Assembly: GCF_903994045.1 (NCBI RefSeq)
Contig: NZ_CAJEWD010000003.1
Location: 124,001 to 188,000, forward strand
DNA: 64,000 bases
Direction: 5' to 3'
Origin: Jeotgalicoccus meleagridis
GTDB taxonomy: Bacteria > Bacillota > Bacilli > Staphylococcales > Salinicoccaceae
Shown here: positions 16,322 to 25,223 of the stretch, in pieces
Numbering within the stretch: the first letter of the stretch is position 1
How the letters are laid out: each line of letters opens with the position of its first letter
Notes under the pieces: model-generated
Seen by the model: the letters and a program-made list of their open reading frames with translations, nothing else
Told to the model about the DNA's origin: nothing
The model's database searches: none
Made by a program: the position numbers and the translations under genes

Positions 16322-17281
16322 ATGGTCAAACCAAAAGAAAAACAATTTTTAAATCTACCTTTTACAGGAATCGCTACATTTGGAAAGTATCCAGTCTGCC
16401 AAAATATTGATGAATTAGATGCTGATGTTGCAGTACTTGGTGTACCAAATGATATGGGTACGCAGTGGAAATCTGGTGCTCGTATGGGCCCAAGAGCAGT
16501 AAGAGAAGGCTCTACCTTATATAGCTTTGGTCTAGACGGTGCTTATGACATCGAGAATGACATTACTTACTTAGGACCACGTTGGAATGTTGTGGACTGT
16601 GGTGATGTTGACATTGTTCACGGTGACATTATGCAGTCACATGATAATACAGAAGCAACAGTTAGAAAAATCGTTGAAAAAGGAGCAATGCCGGTTATTA
16701 TAGGTGGAGACCACTCCATTACAGCAGCTGTAGGCAAAGGCTTAGAAGACTTAGGACCGTTTCATGTCATTCAAATTGACGCTCATTTAGACTGGGCAGA
16801 CCATCGTTCAGGTATGAGATACGGTCACGGGAACTGTATTAGAAGACTGTCTGAAATGGATCATGTTAAAGATATATTCCAATTTGGCATTAGAGGAATC
16901 AGTAGTAGTCTTAAAGAAGATGTTGATGCAGCTCGCGCTTATGGGTCGACTATCCTATCTCCACAAAAAATGAGAGAAAAAGGAATTGAAGGTTTACTCG
17001 ACTTACTTCCTAAAGATGAAAAATACTACATTACGATCGATATTGATGGTATTGACCCATCAATCGCTCCAGGTACAGGTACACCTTCACCAGGCGGCTT
17101 ATACTATGACGAAGTGAATGAATTACTCAAAGCAATTGCTAATCATGGAGATGTCGTTGCCTTCGATCTTGTTGAAGTTGCACCACAATATGACCCAACA
17201 GGTATGACAGGTCAAACAGCAGCAAGAATCATGTTAGATTTACTGAGCTATGTTACTAAGAAAAAAGAAGCAAATGACTAG
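16322..17281 (+). CDS. Agmatinase-family ureohydrolase
   Basis: Binuclear-metal enzyme of 319 aa that hydrolyses a guanidino group to urea. The metal ligands are visible in GGDHS, DAHLDWAD and DIDGIDPSIAPGTGTPSPGG. Length and the N-terminal ARMGPRAVREGS resemble the agmatinase/guanidinobutyrase branch rather than arginase or HutG. GGAGG lies before the ATG. Agmatine, guanidinobutyrate, or even free guanidine (the riboswitch-controlled exporter lies 13 kb away) are possible substrates. The ADC/SpeE polyamine partners are not adjacent. Confidence 0.85.
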   Translation: MVKPKEKQFLNLPFTGIATFGKYPVCQNIDELDADVAVLGVPNDMGTQWKSGARMGPRAVREGSTLYSFGLDGAYDIENDITYLGPRWNVVDCGDVDIVHGDIMQSHDNTEATVRKIVEKGAMPVIIGGDHSITAAVGKGLEDLGPFHVIQIDAHLDWADHRSGMRYGHGNCIRRLSEMDHVKDIFQFGIRGISSSLKEDVDAARAYGSTILSPQKMREKGIEGLLDLLPKDEKYYITIDIDGIDPSIAPGTGTPSPGGLYYDEVNELLKAIANHGDVVAFDLVEVAPQYDPTGMTGQTAARIMLDLLSYVTKKKEAND

Positions 17282-17376
17282 TCATTGGTACAGTAGTTCA
17301 AATTAATAGATAGTATCAGTTATAGAGCTGGGACTAGAGCTCTAAGAGTTTAGAAAAATAATCGAATAAATTATAA

Positions 17377-17462
17377 AAGCCGGACGTTATACTTCAAAGG
17401 GAATAGCATCTGCGTGAGACTACAGGCTCACGCGATGCTCCTGAAAAGATAACGTCCGGCTT
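17377..17462. terminator. Two-tier long stem-loop (terminator or structured element)
   Basis: A perfect 14-bp outer stem (17377-17390 with 17449-17462) encloses a second, almost perfect hairpin (AGCATC-t-GCGTGAG with CTCACGCGATGCT) of higher GC than the flanks. T-rich sequence follows. It lies between the ureohydrolase and fbp and probably ends the former's transcript, but it is larger than every other terminator in the window. A smaller AGAGCT/AGCTCT hairpin precedes it near 17325. Confidence 0.6.
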
Positions 17463-17502
17463 ATTTATTAGAGAAATAGTTTTATCCCATCTCTATTTTC
17501 AT

Positions 17503-17530
17503 TTATCATTAGGACGCTTAAGGATATAAT
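17503..17530 (+). promoter_or_regulatory. Putative sigma-A promoter for fbp
   Basis: TTATCA (17503) and TATAAT (17525) with a 16-bp spacer, about 40 bp before the fbp start codon. Confidence 0.55.
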
Positions 17531-17571
17531 AGACTTATTGAAATTAGTTAAGACAATAGGAGTGTTCTTAA

Positions 17572-19518
17572 ATGACTAAGTCAGACATTAACAGCCCAGA
17601 TTATAAGGCTGGATATTTTAAATTACTAAGAGAAAGATACGAGTCAGAAGAAGAGATTGCTTCAGAAATCATCAATCTTTCTTCCATTTTGGAATTGCCT
17701 AAAGGAACTGAGCACTTCGTCAGCGATTTACATGGTGAATTTCAATCATTTCAACATGTATTAAGAAACGGTTCAGGTAATGTCAAAGTTAAAATTGAAG
17801 AATTATTCAAAGATCAACTGACAGATAAAGAGCTAAGTGAACTTGCTGCTGTAGTCTATTACCCTGAAGAAAAACTAAGTTTAATCAGACAGAACTTAAC
17901 AGATAAAAATGCTCTGAATGAATGGTACAAACTTAAAGTTGAACAGCTTATTGAGCTGGTGGCTCATTCTTCTTCTAAATATTCGCGCTCTAAATTACGT
18001 AAAGCTCTACCACCACAATTTGCTTATATCATTGAAGAACTTCTTTATAAAAAAGATGAGCATGATAATAAGAAGCGTTACTATGACAATATTTTAAGTG
18101 AGATTATCGATCTTGGTCAGGCTAATAAACTCATCATCGGTCTGAGCTTTACAATCCAAAGATTGGTAGTTGATCATTTACACGTTGTTGGTGATATTTA
18201 TGATCGTGGTCCAGAACCTGACAAGATTATGGATACTTTAATTAACTATCACTCTGTAGATATACAATGGGGTAATCATGATGTGTTATGGATCGGTGCT
18301 TATGCAGGTTCTAAAGTATGTCTCGCTAATATTATTCGTATTTGTGCGCGTTACAATAACCTAGATATTATTGAAGATGCTTATGGTATAAACTTACGTC
18401 CCCTATTTAACTTAGCCGATAAGTATTATGATGATAATCTTGCCTTTAGACCTAAAAAAACAACAGGTAAGAGTTTAAGTGATGAAGAACAGTTACAGAT
18501 GACCAAGGTTCAGCAGGCCATTTCAATTATTCAATTTAAACTAGAAGCACCCATTATTAAAAGACGTCCAAACTTTGAAATGGATGACCGTCTTGTCTTA
18601 GAAAATATTAATTACGATACACTTGAATACGACATTAATGGCGAAGTTTATCAATTAGAAAACACTTGTTTTAACACGATAGACCCTAAAGACCCAACTG
18701 CACTGACTGCAGAAGAAGAAGACGTCATGAATACACTTTTAATTTCTATCCAACAATCTGAAAAGTTAAAACGTCATATGGATTTCATGATGAAGAAAGG
18801 GAATCTATACCTACGTTATAACGGCAATCTTTTGATTCATGGCTGTATTCCAGTAACTGAAGATTGCCAAATGGAAGGTATGGAAATCGATGGCACAATG
18901 TACTATGGTCGTGAGCTTTTAGACCAATTCGAATCATATCTACGTCGTTCCTATGCCCATCTAGACCAAACAGATGATTTAGCCACTGACTTAGTGTGGT
19001 ACTTATGGACTGGTAAAAAATCATCTTTATTCGGTAAGCGTGCTATGACGACTTTTGAAAGATATTTTATCAGTGATAAAAAAACTCATAAAGAAGAAAA
19101 AAATCCATATTACTCTTTAAGAGAAAAAGCAGAAATTGCAGAAAAGTTCTTAACAGAATTTGGGTTAGATCCAGACAGTGGACATATTATTAATGGCCAT
19201 ACTCCTGTTAAAGAGAAAGAAGGAGAAAATCCGATCAAAGCAGATGGCAAGTTGATTGTTATCGACGGTGGTTTCTCTAAAGCTTATCAATCTACAACTG
19301 GTATCGCGGGTTATACTCTTTTATATAATTCTTATGGCATGCAGTTAGTTGCACACCAAGAATTCAATTCAAAGGTCAATGTTTTGGAGAACGAGGCTGA
19401 TGTTTTATCTGTTAGAAGAATTGTCGATGAAGAAGTCGAACGTAAAAAAGTCAAAGATACCATTATTGGTAAGAGACTAAAATATGAAATATCCATGCTA
19501 AAACAGTTGATGAAATAA
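17572..19518 (+). CDS. fbp: Fructose-1,6-bisphosphatase, class III
   Basis: Gluconeogenic phosphatase of the Firmicute-specific calcineurin-like class. The 648-aa length is typical. The metallophosphoesterase motifs are in order: SDLHGEF (about 48), GDIYDRG (about 206), WGNHD (about 235) and the late NGHTPVK (about 543). AGGAG precedes the ATG. It stands alone behind its own promoter. The family is usually activated by phosphoenolpyruvate and inhibited by AMP. Confidence 0.96.
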   Translation: MTKSDINSPDYKAGYFKLLRERYESEEEIASEIINLSSILELPKGTEHFVSDLHGEFQSFQHVLRNGSGNVKVKIEELFKDQLTDKELSELAAVVYYPEEKLSLIRQNLTDKNALNEWYKLKVEQLIELVAHSSSKYSRSKLRKALPPQFAYIIEELLYKKDEHDNKKRYYDNILSEIIDLGQANKLIIGLSFTIQRLVVDHLHVVGDIYDRGPEPDKIMDTLINYHSVDIQWGNHDVLWIGAYAGSKVCLANIIRICARYNNLDIIEDAYGINLRPLFNLADKYYDDNLAFRPKKTTGKSLSDEEQLQMTKVQQAISIIQFKLEAPIIKRRPNFEMDDRLVLENINYDTLEYDINGEVYQLENTCFNTIDPKDPTALTAEEEDVMNTLLISIQQSEKLKRHMDFMMKKGNLYLRYNGNLLIHGCIPVTEDCQMEGMEIDGTMYYGRELLDQFESYLRRSYAHLDQTDDLATDLVWYLWTGKKSSLFGKRAMTTFERYFISDKKTHKEEKNPYYSLREKAEIAEKFLTEFGLDPDSGHIINGHTPVKEKEGENPIKADGKLIVIDGGFSKAYQSTTGIAGYTLLYNSYGMQLVAHQEFNSKVNVLENEADVLSVRRIVDEEVERKKVKDTIIGKRLKYEISMLKQLMK

Positions 19519-19589
19519 AGCAAAAAAACTGACACGAGCCATTATTAATAAGATAATTAGTGTGTAAACATATAAGGAAAGGTGATTTT

Positions 19590-20429
19590 ATGTCAAATAT
19601 TCCTGAAATTGAAATGCATGATGGTTACAAAATTCCAGCTATAGGTTTCGGTACAGTCTTTTTAAACGGTAGACGAGGTAGCATGGAAATTGAAAACGCG
19701 ATTAAAAACGGTTATCGGCATTTAGACAGTGCGATTCGTTATAGAAATGAAGGTGCTGTTGGTCAAGCAATAAGAGAAAGTGATGTTGACCGTGAAGAAA
19801 TTTTTGTAACTTCTAAACTAAGAGGCGGCTTATATGATTATGACACCGCTATTGAATCTATTGAAGAATCTTTATTTAGAACAGGTCTAGAGTATATAGA
19901 TCTTTTCCTTTTACACTGGCCAAATCCAAAACAAGATCAGTATGTTGAAGCTTGGAAAGCTTTAATTCAAGCTCAAAAGAATGGTTATGTACGTTCAATT
20001 GGGGTATCGAATTTTGAACCCGAACACATCGATCGTCTAGTCGAAGAAACTGGTGTTAAACCTGTGGTTAATCAGATTGAATGCCACCCTCACTTCATCC
20101 AAGAAAAAGTACGTAAATATAATTATGATAATGGCATTATTACAGAGGCATGGAGTCCTTTATCACGTGCGCGTACTGTGCTTGACGATAAATACCTTCA
20201 GCAACTTGCTGAATCAAAAGGTAAAGATATTGGACAAATTATCTTACGTTGGCATTATCAACATGGTGTCGTTCCTTTACCACGTTCTTCTAATGACGAC
20301 AGACAAAAAGGAAATCTCAACATCTTTGATTTTGAATTATCAGAGGAAGAGATGACACAAATTGATGGCTTAGACCGTCCAGATGGTCGTATTGATAATC
20401 AAGATCCAAACGAATACGAAGAATTTTAA
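19590..20429 (+). CDS. Aldo/keto reductase
   Basis: NADPH-dependent carbonyl reductase of about 279 aa with a TIM barrel. The catalytic set is present: Asp and Tyr in HLDSAIRYRNE, Lys in VTSKLRGG, His in LLHWPNP. Cofactor residues appear near the end (PLPRSSNDDR). The start is the ATG at 19590, behind AAAGGTG; the GTG at 19560 is discarded. The substrate cannot be read; family members reduce aldehydes such as methylglyoxal. It is a single gene with a hairpin directly after it. Confidence 0.88.
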   Translation: MSNIPEIEMHDGYKIPAIGFGTVFLNGRRGSMEIENAIKNGYRHLDSAIRYRNEGAVGQAIRESDVDREEIFVTSKLRGGLYDYDTAIESIEESLFRTGLEYIDLFLLHWPNPKQDQYVEAWKALIQAQKNGYVRSIGVSNFEPEHIDRLVEETGVKPVVNQIECHPHFIQEKVRKYNYDNGIITEAWSPLSRARTVLDDKYLQQLAESKGKDIGQIILRWHYQHGVVPLPRSSNDDRQKGNLNIFDFELSEEEMTQIDGLDRPDGRIDNQDPNEYEEF

Positions 20430-20430
20430 A

Positions 20431-20456
20431 ATAAGGCATCCGTCAGGATGCCTTAT
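20431..20456. terminator. Bidirectional terminator
   Basis: ATAAGGCATCC and GGATGCCTTAT form a perfect 11-bp stem with a 4-nt loop between the convergent AKR and ABC-permease genes. Confidence 0.85.
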
Positions 20457-20457
20457 C

Positions 20458-21975
20458 TTATTCTATCAAGTTATTTTCTTCTAAATACTCTCTTGCAACA
20501 TCATTCGGTAACTCATCTTCTACAGTGACTCTGTAATTCATATCTTGCATTTCTTCATCTGTAATTTTTCCACTTAATTTATTTAAAGGATCAATAATTT
20601 CTGGGTGTTCTTCTAGAAATTCTTGTTTAAACATAGGTGCGCCTTGATAAGGTGGGAATACTCTTTTTGTATCTTCAAGTATCACCATATCAAATTGTCT
20701 TAATTCTGCATCAGTTGCGTATGCATCAACTAAATTTATTTCTCCACTTTCAATGGCTTGGTAACGAAGCTGAGGTTCCATAGTCACTACATCGCTAAAG
20801 TTTAAACCATATGCTTCACTTACAGCAGGATAGCCATCTTCTTGTCTATCATTAAATTCCATAGTGAATCCAGGTCTTATTTCATCTTCAACACTCTTTA
20901 AATCTTCAATCGTTTCTAAGTTGTTTTCCTCAGCAAAGTCTTTCTTAACAGCGAGCGTATAAGTATTGTTAAATTTCATCGGCTCTAGCATGGTCATATC
21001 TAGTCCTGACTCTAAAGCGTCAACTGCTTGATCATAAACTTCACTTTCTTTATTGGATTCTGCTGGCTCTTTAACCAGTTCACCTAACACTGTTCCAGTA
21101 AATTCTAAATAACCATCAATTTCATCGGACTTTAAGGCATTAAATAGAAATGATGTCTGACCTAGACCATCTTCTACTTTTACCGTATAGTCTGTCTCTT
21201 CTTCAATCAAAATTTTATACATATTCGTGATAATCGCTGGTTCTGAACCTAATTTCCCCGCTATAGTAATTTCTCCACCCCTATTAGTTAAAAGCGGTGC
21301 GAGAGCGATTGCTAAAATAACAACAAACATCGATACAACTGTGATGACCGCTCTACGATAAGACATATTTTGTATGAGTCTTAAACCAATATCAAACAGT
21401 ATCGCTAAGAGTGCTGCAGGTATGGCACCAAGTATAATTAAATCTGTATTATTTCTATTGATACCAAGTAGGATTAAGTCCCCTAAACCTCCGGCACCGA
21501 TTAAGGCTGCAAGGGTTGCTGTTCCAATAATTAAAACCATTGCTGTTCTAATCCCTGCCATCATTACGGGCATAGCAATTGGAATTTCTACTTTAACCAA
21601 GCGTCTCAATGGCTTCATTCCAATACCTTCCGCTGCTTCTACCAGTGATGGATCCACTTCTTTTATTCCTGTATAAGTGTTTCTAAGAACAGGAAGTAAC
21701 GCATAAATAACGAGTGCAATAATCGCTGGAAATTCCCCAATACCAAAGAGCGGTATCATCAGTCCAAGCAAGGCCAGAGAAGGAATGGTCTGCATTACAG
21801 CAGCGATATTTATAACGACCTCTGCAAACTTGTCTGTCTTAGTTAAAAGTATGCCTAGCGGTACACCAATAATCACTGCGATTAATAGAGAAATAAATGA
21901 AATTTGAATATGTTCTATTAAAGTCTGCAGTAACTCTCCACGTCTTGTTGAAAAAGTTTCAATAAAACTATTCAT
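20458..21975 (-). CDS. Fused ABC permease/substrate-binding protein, EgtU/OpuB-like
   Basis: A single 505-aa chain joins a six-helix permease domain (about 1-210, with the EAA-type loop EAAEGIGMKPLRRLVKVEIP) to an extracellular type-II solute-binding domain (about 230-505) of the glycine-betaine/choline/carnitine class. Length and layout match EgtU (ergothioneine; Listeria BilEB) and OpuB-type fusions. The start overlaps the ATPase stop by 4 bp. Ergothioneine, carnitine or choline/betaine are candidates; aromatic-box residues were not checked against structures. Confidence 0.85.
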   Translation of the reverse strand: MNSFIETFSTRRGELLQTLIEHIQISFISLLIAVIIGVPLGILLTKTDKFAEVVINIAAVMQTIPSLALLGLMIPLFGIGEFPAIIALVIYALLPVLRNTYTGIKEVDPSLVEAAEGIGMKPLRRLVKVEIPIAMPVMMAGIRTAMVLIIGTATLAALIGAGGLGDLILLGINRNNTDLIILGAIPAALLAILFDIGLRLIQNMSYRRAVITVVSMFVVILAIALAPLLTNRGGEITIAGKLGSEPAIITNMYKILIEEETDYTVKVEDGLGQTSFLFNALKSDEIDGYLEFTGTVLGELVKEPAESNKESEVYDQAVDALESGLDMTMLEPMKFNNTYTLAVKKDFAEENNLETIEDLKSVEDEIRPGFTMEFNDRQEDGYPAVSEAYGLNFSDVVTMEPQLRYQAIESGEINLVDAYATDAELRQFDMVILEDTKRVFPPYQGAPMFKQEFLEEHPEIIDPLNKLSGKITDEEMQDMNYRVTVEDELPNDVAREYLEENNLIE

Positions 21976-22913
21976 GATGTCACACCACGCTTGTCAGCTA
22001 AGTAGCCAAATACCTGGCTTCTCGATAATTTCTTTGGACCACTTTCTGTTTCTACTAAAACCGCTTCATTATTAGATAAAAGCCTAAAAATCTCAGTTAT
22101 ATCCGCCTGTTCTTTGACAACAGGATATTCACTCTCTGTTTCTGCAACACTTAATTCTGCCACTAACTCACCAGCTGTAAGGTTTAAATCTTGATTAACC
22201 TTGCCGATAAACTGCTCAACAAACGAACTAGCTGGGGACTCAATGAACTCTTCTGGCAAACCAATTTGTTCAACCTGTCCCTCGTTAAATAAGCATAATC
22301 TGTCTGCCAGCTTCATCGCTTCAGCAATATCATGCGTAACAAAGACAATTGTTTTATTAATCTTATTCTGTAGTTCTAGAAGATCATTTTGAAAGTTTTC
22401 TCTAGTGATAGGATCTAAGGCACTAAAGGGTTCATCCATTAATATTACAGGTGGATCTGCTGCTAAGGCTCTCAGTACACCTATACGTTGTTGTTGTCCA
22501 CCAGACAATTCTGATGGTTTTCTGTCTTTGTAAGTCTCTGGATCTAAGCCAACCATCTCCAGAAGTTCATCAATCCGCTTGTTTATATCTTCATCAGACC
22601 AGTTTTCCATCTGAGGCACTTGGGCAATATTTTCTGAGATTGTCATATGCGGAAAGAGTGCAATTTGTTGAAGCACATAACCCATATCACGTCTCATTTC
22701 ATACACTTCATAATTACTGATAGGTTCTTCTTTAAAATATATGTATCCTTCTGATAGCGGAATGAGTCTATTAATCATTTTTAAAGTTGTTGTTTTGCCA
22801 CTACCTGAAGGACCAATCAGGACGAAAATCTCACCTTCATTTATCCTAAAGCTCACATTATCAACAGCAAGCTTATCGCCGTAGCGTTTGGTCACGTTTT
22901 TAAATTCAATCAT
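21972..22913 (-). CDS. ABC ATPase for the fused importer, EgtV/OpuBA-like
   Basis: ATP-binding subunit of 313 aa: Walker A GPSGSGKTT, Q-loop VLQQIALFPHMT, signature LSGGQQQR, Walker B VILMDEPF and the switch His in FVTHD. After about residue 250 comes a divergent, CBS-like regulatory tail typical of OpuA/ProV relatives. AAGGAG precedes the ATG. It forms a two-gene operon with the permease/binding fusion. Confidence 0.9.
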   Translation of the reverse strand: MIEFKNVTKRYGDKLAVDNVSFRINEGEIFVLIGPSGSGKTTTLKMINRLIPLSEGYIYFKEEPISNYEVYEMRRDMGYVLQQIALFPHMTISENIAQVPQMENWSDEDINKRIDELLEMVGLDPETYKDRKPSELSGGQQQRIGVLRALAADPPVILMDEPFSALDPITRENFQNDLLELQNKINKTIVFVTHDIAEAMKLADRLCLFNEGQVEQIGLPEEFIESPASSFVEQFIGKVNQDLNLTAGELVAELSVAETESEYPVVKEQADITEIFRLLSNNEAVLVETESGPKKLSRSQVFGYLADKRGVTS

Positions 22914-23002
22914 AAAAAGGCGCTCCTTTTCAATTTCTAATACATTTGTTATCAGTTACACTGTCTATAAATACCTATACCCAAAAGAAAGGGGTTTTAT
23001 CG

Positions 23003-24364
23003 ATGTCTGTCAGATTAGTCGTTGAAAATCAAAGATCATATTTCCAAAAAGACTATACAAGACCAATAAACTTTCGAATTAGACAATTACGCAAATTGAA
23101 AAATAGCTTGAAACATAACGAGAAAATTATTCTTGATGCACTTTATAAAGATCTAGGAAAGTCTAAAATGGAAGCTTACATGACAGAGCTTAGTGTGGTT
23201 TACCAAGAACTTAACGAAGCAATTAAGCATTTGAAAACTTGGGCTGCACCTAAAAAAGTAAAATCAGGACTCATGACCATGCCAGCTAAAAGTTATATTT
23301 ACCAGGAACCATATGGGGTGACTTTAATTTTGTCTCCTTGGAACTATCCCATTAACTTAACAATTACACCTCTAATTGGTGCCATTGCTGCTGGAAATTG
23401 TGTTGTCGTTAAGCCTTCAGAAACTAGTCCGCATTGTTCAGCCATATTAGAAAAGATATTAAATTACACTTTTGTTGAAGAATATGTTCACTGCTTACCA
23501 AGTCAAACACCTCATGATGAGGTTAATTATCAAAACTATGATTACATCTTCTTTACAGGCTCCACCAATGTAGGCAAGGAGATTATGAGTATTGCGAGCT
23601 CTAATTTAACACCAGTTACTCTAGAACTTGGCGGTAAAAGTCCTGCCATAGTTGATGAGACAGCAAACTTAGAAATAGCAGCCCGACGCTTAGTTTGGGC
23701 TAAGTATATCAATGCCGGTCAAACTTGTGTTGCACCCGATCATATTCTAGTTCATGAATCAGTAAAATCACAGTTGGTTGAAAAACTAAAAGATGAGATA
23801 AAACTTAACTATAGTCATGCTGAAAATAAAGATGATTATCCTAAGATTATTAACGACAAACATTTTGAGCGTCTTTCTAAATTACTTGATGAACCAGGAT
23901 TATTTGGAGGAGAAATCAATAAAGCAGCTCGTAAGATTGCACCTGCTTTACTCGTCGATTCCGACTTTTCTTCACCAGCTATGGATGAAGAAATCTTCGG
24001 TCCTGTCCTTCCTATAATTTCATATCAATCCTTAGACGATCTCATTGTAAAACAAAGACAGCTCGCTAAACCATTGGCTACCTATATCTTCACAGAAAAT
24101 CAAGCAACAGCAAATTATTTATTAGAGAAGCTGTCGTTTGGTGGAGGATGTATCAATGATTGTTTGATGCACTTAACTTCTAGCTCTCTACCATTTGGTG
24201 GCGTGGGTGCTAGCGGTATGGGCAACTACCATGGTAAAGCATCTTTCAACACTTTCAGTCATAGTAAAAGCATCTTAAAAAATACTAGTAAGATAGACAT
24301 ACCCATCCGTTACCTACCTTTTAACCAAGCAAAATTGAAGATATTAAAGCGCATCTTTAGTTAA
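23003..24364 (+). CDS. Aldehyde dehydrogenase, class 3-like (YwdH type)
   Basis: NAD(P)-dependent oxidation of aldehydes, about 453 aa. LSPWNYPINL (cofactor site), FTGSTNVGKEI, the general-base Glu in LELGGKSP, the catalytic Cys in NAGQTCVAPD and the late EIFGPVLPI are all visible. The short length and hydrophobic C-terminus match class-3/YwdH enzymes that act on fatty or aromatic aldehydes. The start is the ATG at 23003 behind AAGAAAGGGG; the upstream in-frame extension is not coding-like. Confidence 0.9.
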   Translation: MSVRLVVENQRSYFQKDYTRPINFRIRQLRKLKNSLKHNEKIILDALYKDLGKSKMEAYMTELSVVYQELNEAIKHLKTWAAPKKVKSGLMTMPAKSYIYQEPYGVTLILSPWNYPINLTITPLIGAIAAGNCVVVKPSETSPHCSAILEKILNYTFVEEYVHCLPSQTPHDEVNYQNYDYIFFTGSTNVGKEIMSIASSNLTPVTLELGGKSPAIVDETANLEIAARRLVWAKYINAGQTCVAPDHILVHESVKSQLVEKLKDEIKLNYSHAENKDDYPKIINDKHFERLSKLLDEPGLFGGEINKAARKIAPALLVDSDFSSPAMDEEIFGPVLPIISYQSLDDLIVKQRQLAKPLATYIFTENQATANYLLEKLSFGGGCINDCLMHLTSSSLPFGGVGASGMGNYHGKASFNTFSHSKSILKNTSKIDIPIRYLPFNQAKLKILKRIFS

Positions 24365-24400
24365 GATAGATATATAAACTAAAAAGGAGTTGGATAAGAG

Positions 24401-25063
24401 ATGAGTATATTAGTTATTGGTGCCAACGGTGGCGTGGGACGTCATCTTGTGAATCAATTACAAGAAGCTGGCCAAAAATTTACAGCTGGTGTAAGAAAAG
24501 AAGAACAAGTTAAAGACCTAGAAAACAGAGGTATCGACACTCTCCTTATTGATGTTGCAAACGACTCAATTGATGAACTTAGTGACAAACTAAAAGGCTT
24601 TGAGCAAGTTGTATTTTCTGTCGGTTCCGGTGGTAGTACTGGCGCAGATCAGACGATTATCGTCGATTTAGATGGCGCAGTTAAAACAATCGATGCAAGT
24701 GAGAATGCTGGAGTTAATCACTTTGTTATGGTTTCAACCTTTGACTCAAGAAGAGAAGCTTTCGACACACCAGATGCTCAAAAAATTAAGCCGTATACTA
24801 TTGCCAAACACCACGCCGATGAACATCTAAAACGCTCCTCACTCACCTATTCCATCGTTCACCCTGGTCGACTTACAAACGAGCCAGGCACTAAACAAGT
24901 AGAACTTGGTTTATACTTCGATAAAATTGGAGATGTGCCACGCGAAGATATAGCGAGTGTTATATATGAACTTCTAGATAATGAGGATCATCGTGGTAAA
25001 GAAGTACAAGTCATTTCTGGAAATGAAGATATTAAATCTGCCCTTAAAAATTTTAAAGCTTAA
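24401..25063 (+). CDS. NAD(P)-binding atypical SDR (NmrA/YwnB-like)
   Basis: Rossmann-fold protein of 220 aa with the nucleotide motif GANGGVGRHL at residues 7-16 and the SDR-a5-like stretches VMVSTFDSRRE and YSIVHPGRLTNEPGT. The canonical YxxxK may be present in modified form (YTIAKHHAD). Such proteins act as reductases or redox sensors. AAGGAG lies 11 bp before the ATG. It may be co-transcribed with the ALDH 36 bp upstream. Confidence 0.8.
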   Translation: MSILVIGANGGVGRHLVNQLQEAGQKFTAGVRKEEQVKDLENRGIDTLLIDVANDSIDELSDKLKGFEQVVFSVGSGGSTGADQTIIVDLDGAVKTIDASENAGVNHFVMVSTFDSRREAFDTPDAQKIKPYTIAKHHADEHLKRSSLTYSIVHPGRLTNEPGTKQVELGLYFDKIGDVPREDIASVIYELLDNEDHRGKEVQVISGNEDIKSALKNFKA

Positions 25064-25066
25064 AAA

Positions 25067-25099
25067 AGAAAGGACTCGCATAGAATGCGAGTCCTTTCT
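25067..25099 (+). terminator. Intrinsic terminator
   Basis: Perfect 15-bp stem AGAAAGGACTCGCAT with its complement around a 3-nt loop, directly after the SDR stop. The rest of the gap to 25223 holds no recognisable gene. Confidence 0.85.
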
Positions 25100-25223
25100 A
25101 TATAGCTACGATGATTAAGTCTATTCGACACCTTTTTTCATATGTTTAATAGACTTTTCAGCCGAGAAATAAATACTATATCAATCTGATTAAAGTTATT
25201 ACACAAGATTGTGATTTTGCTGG

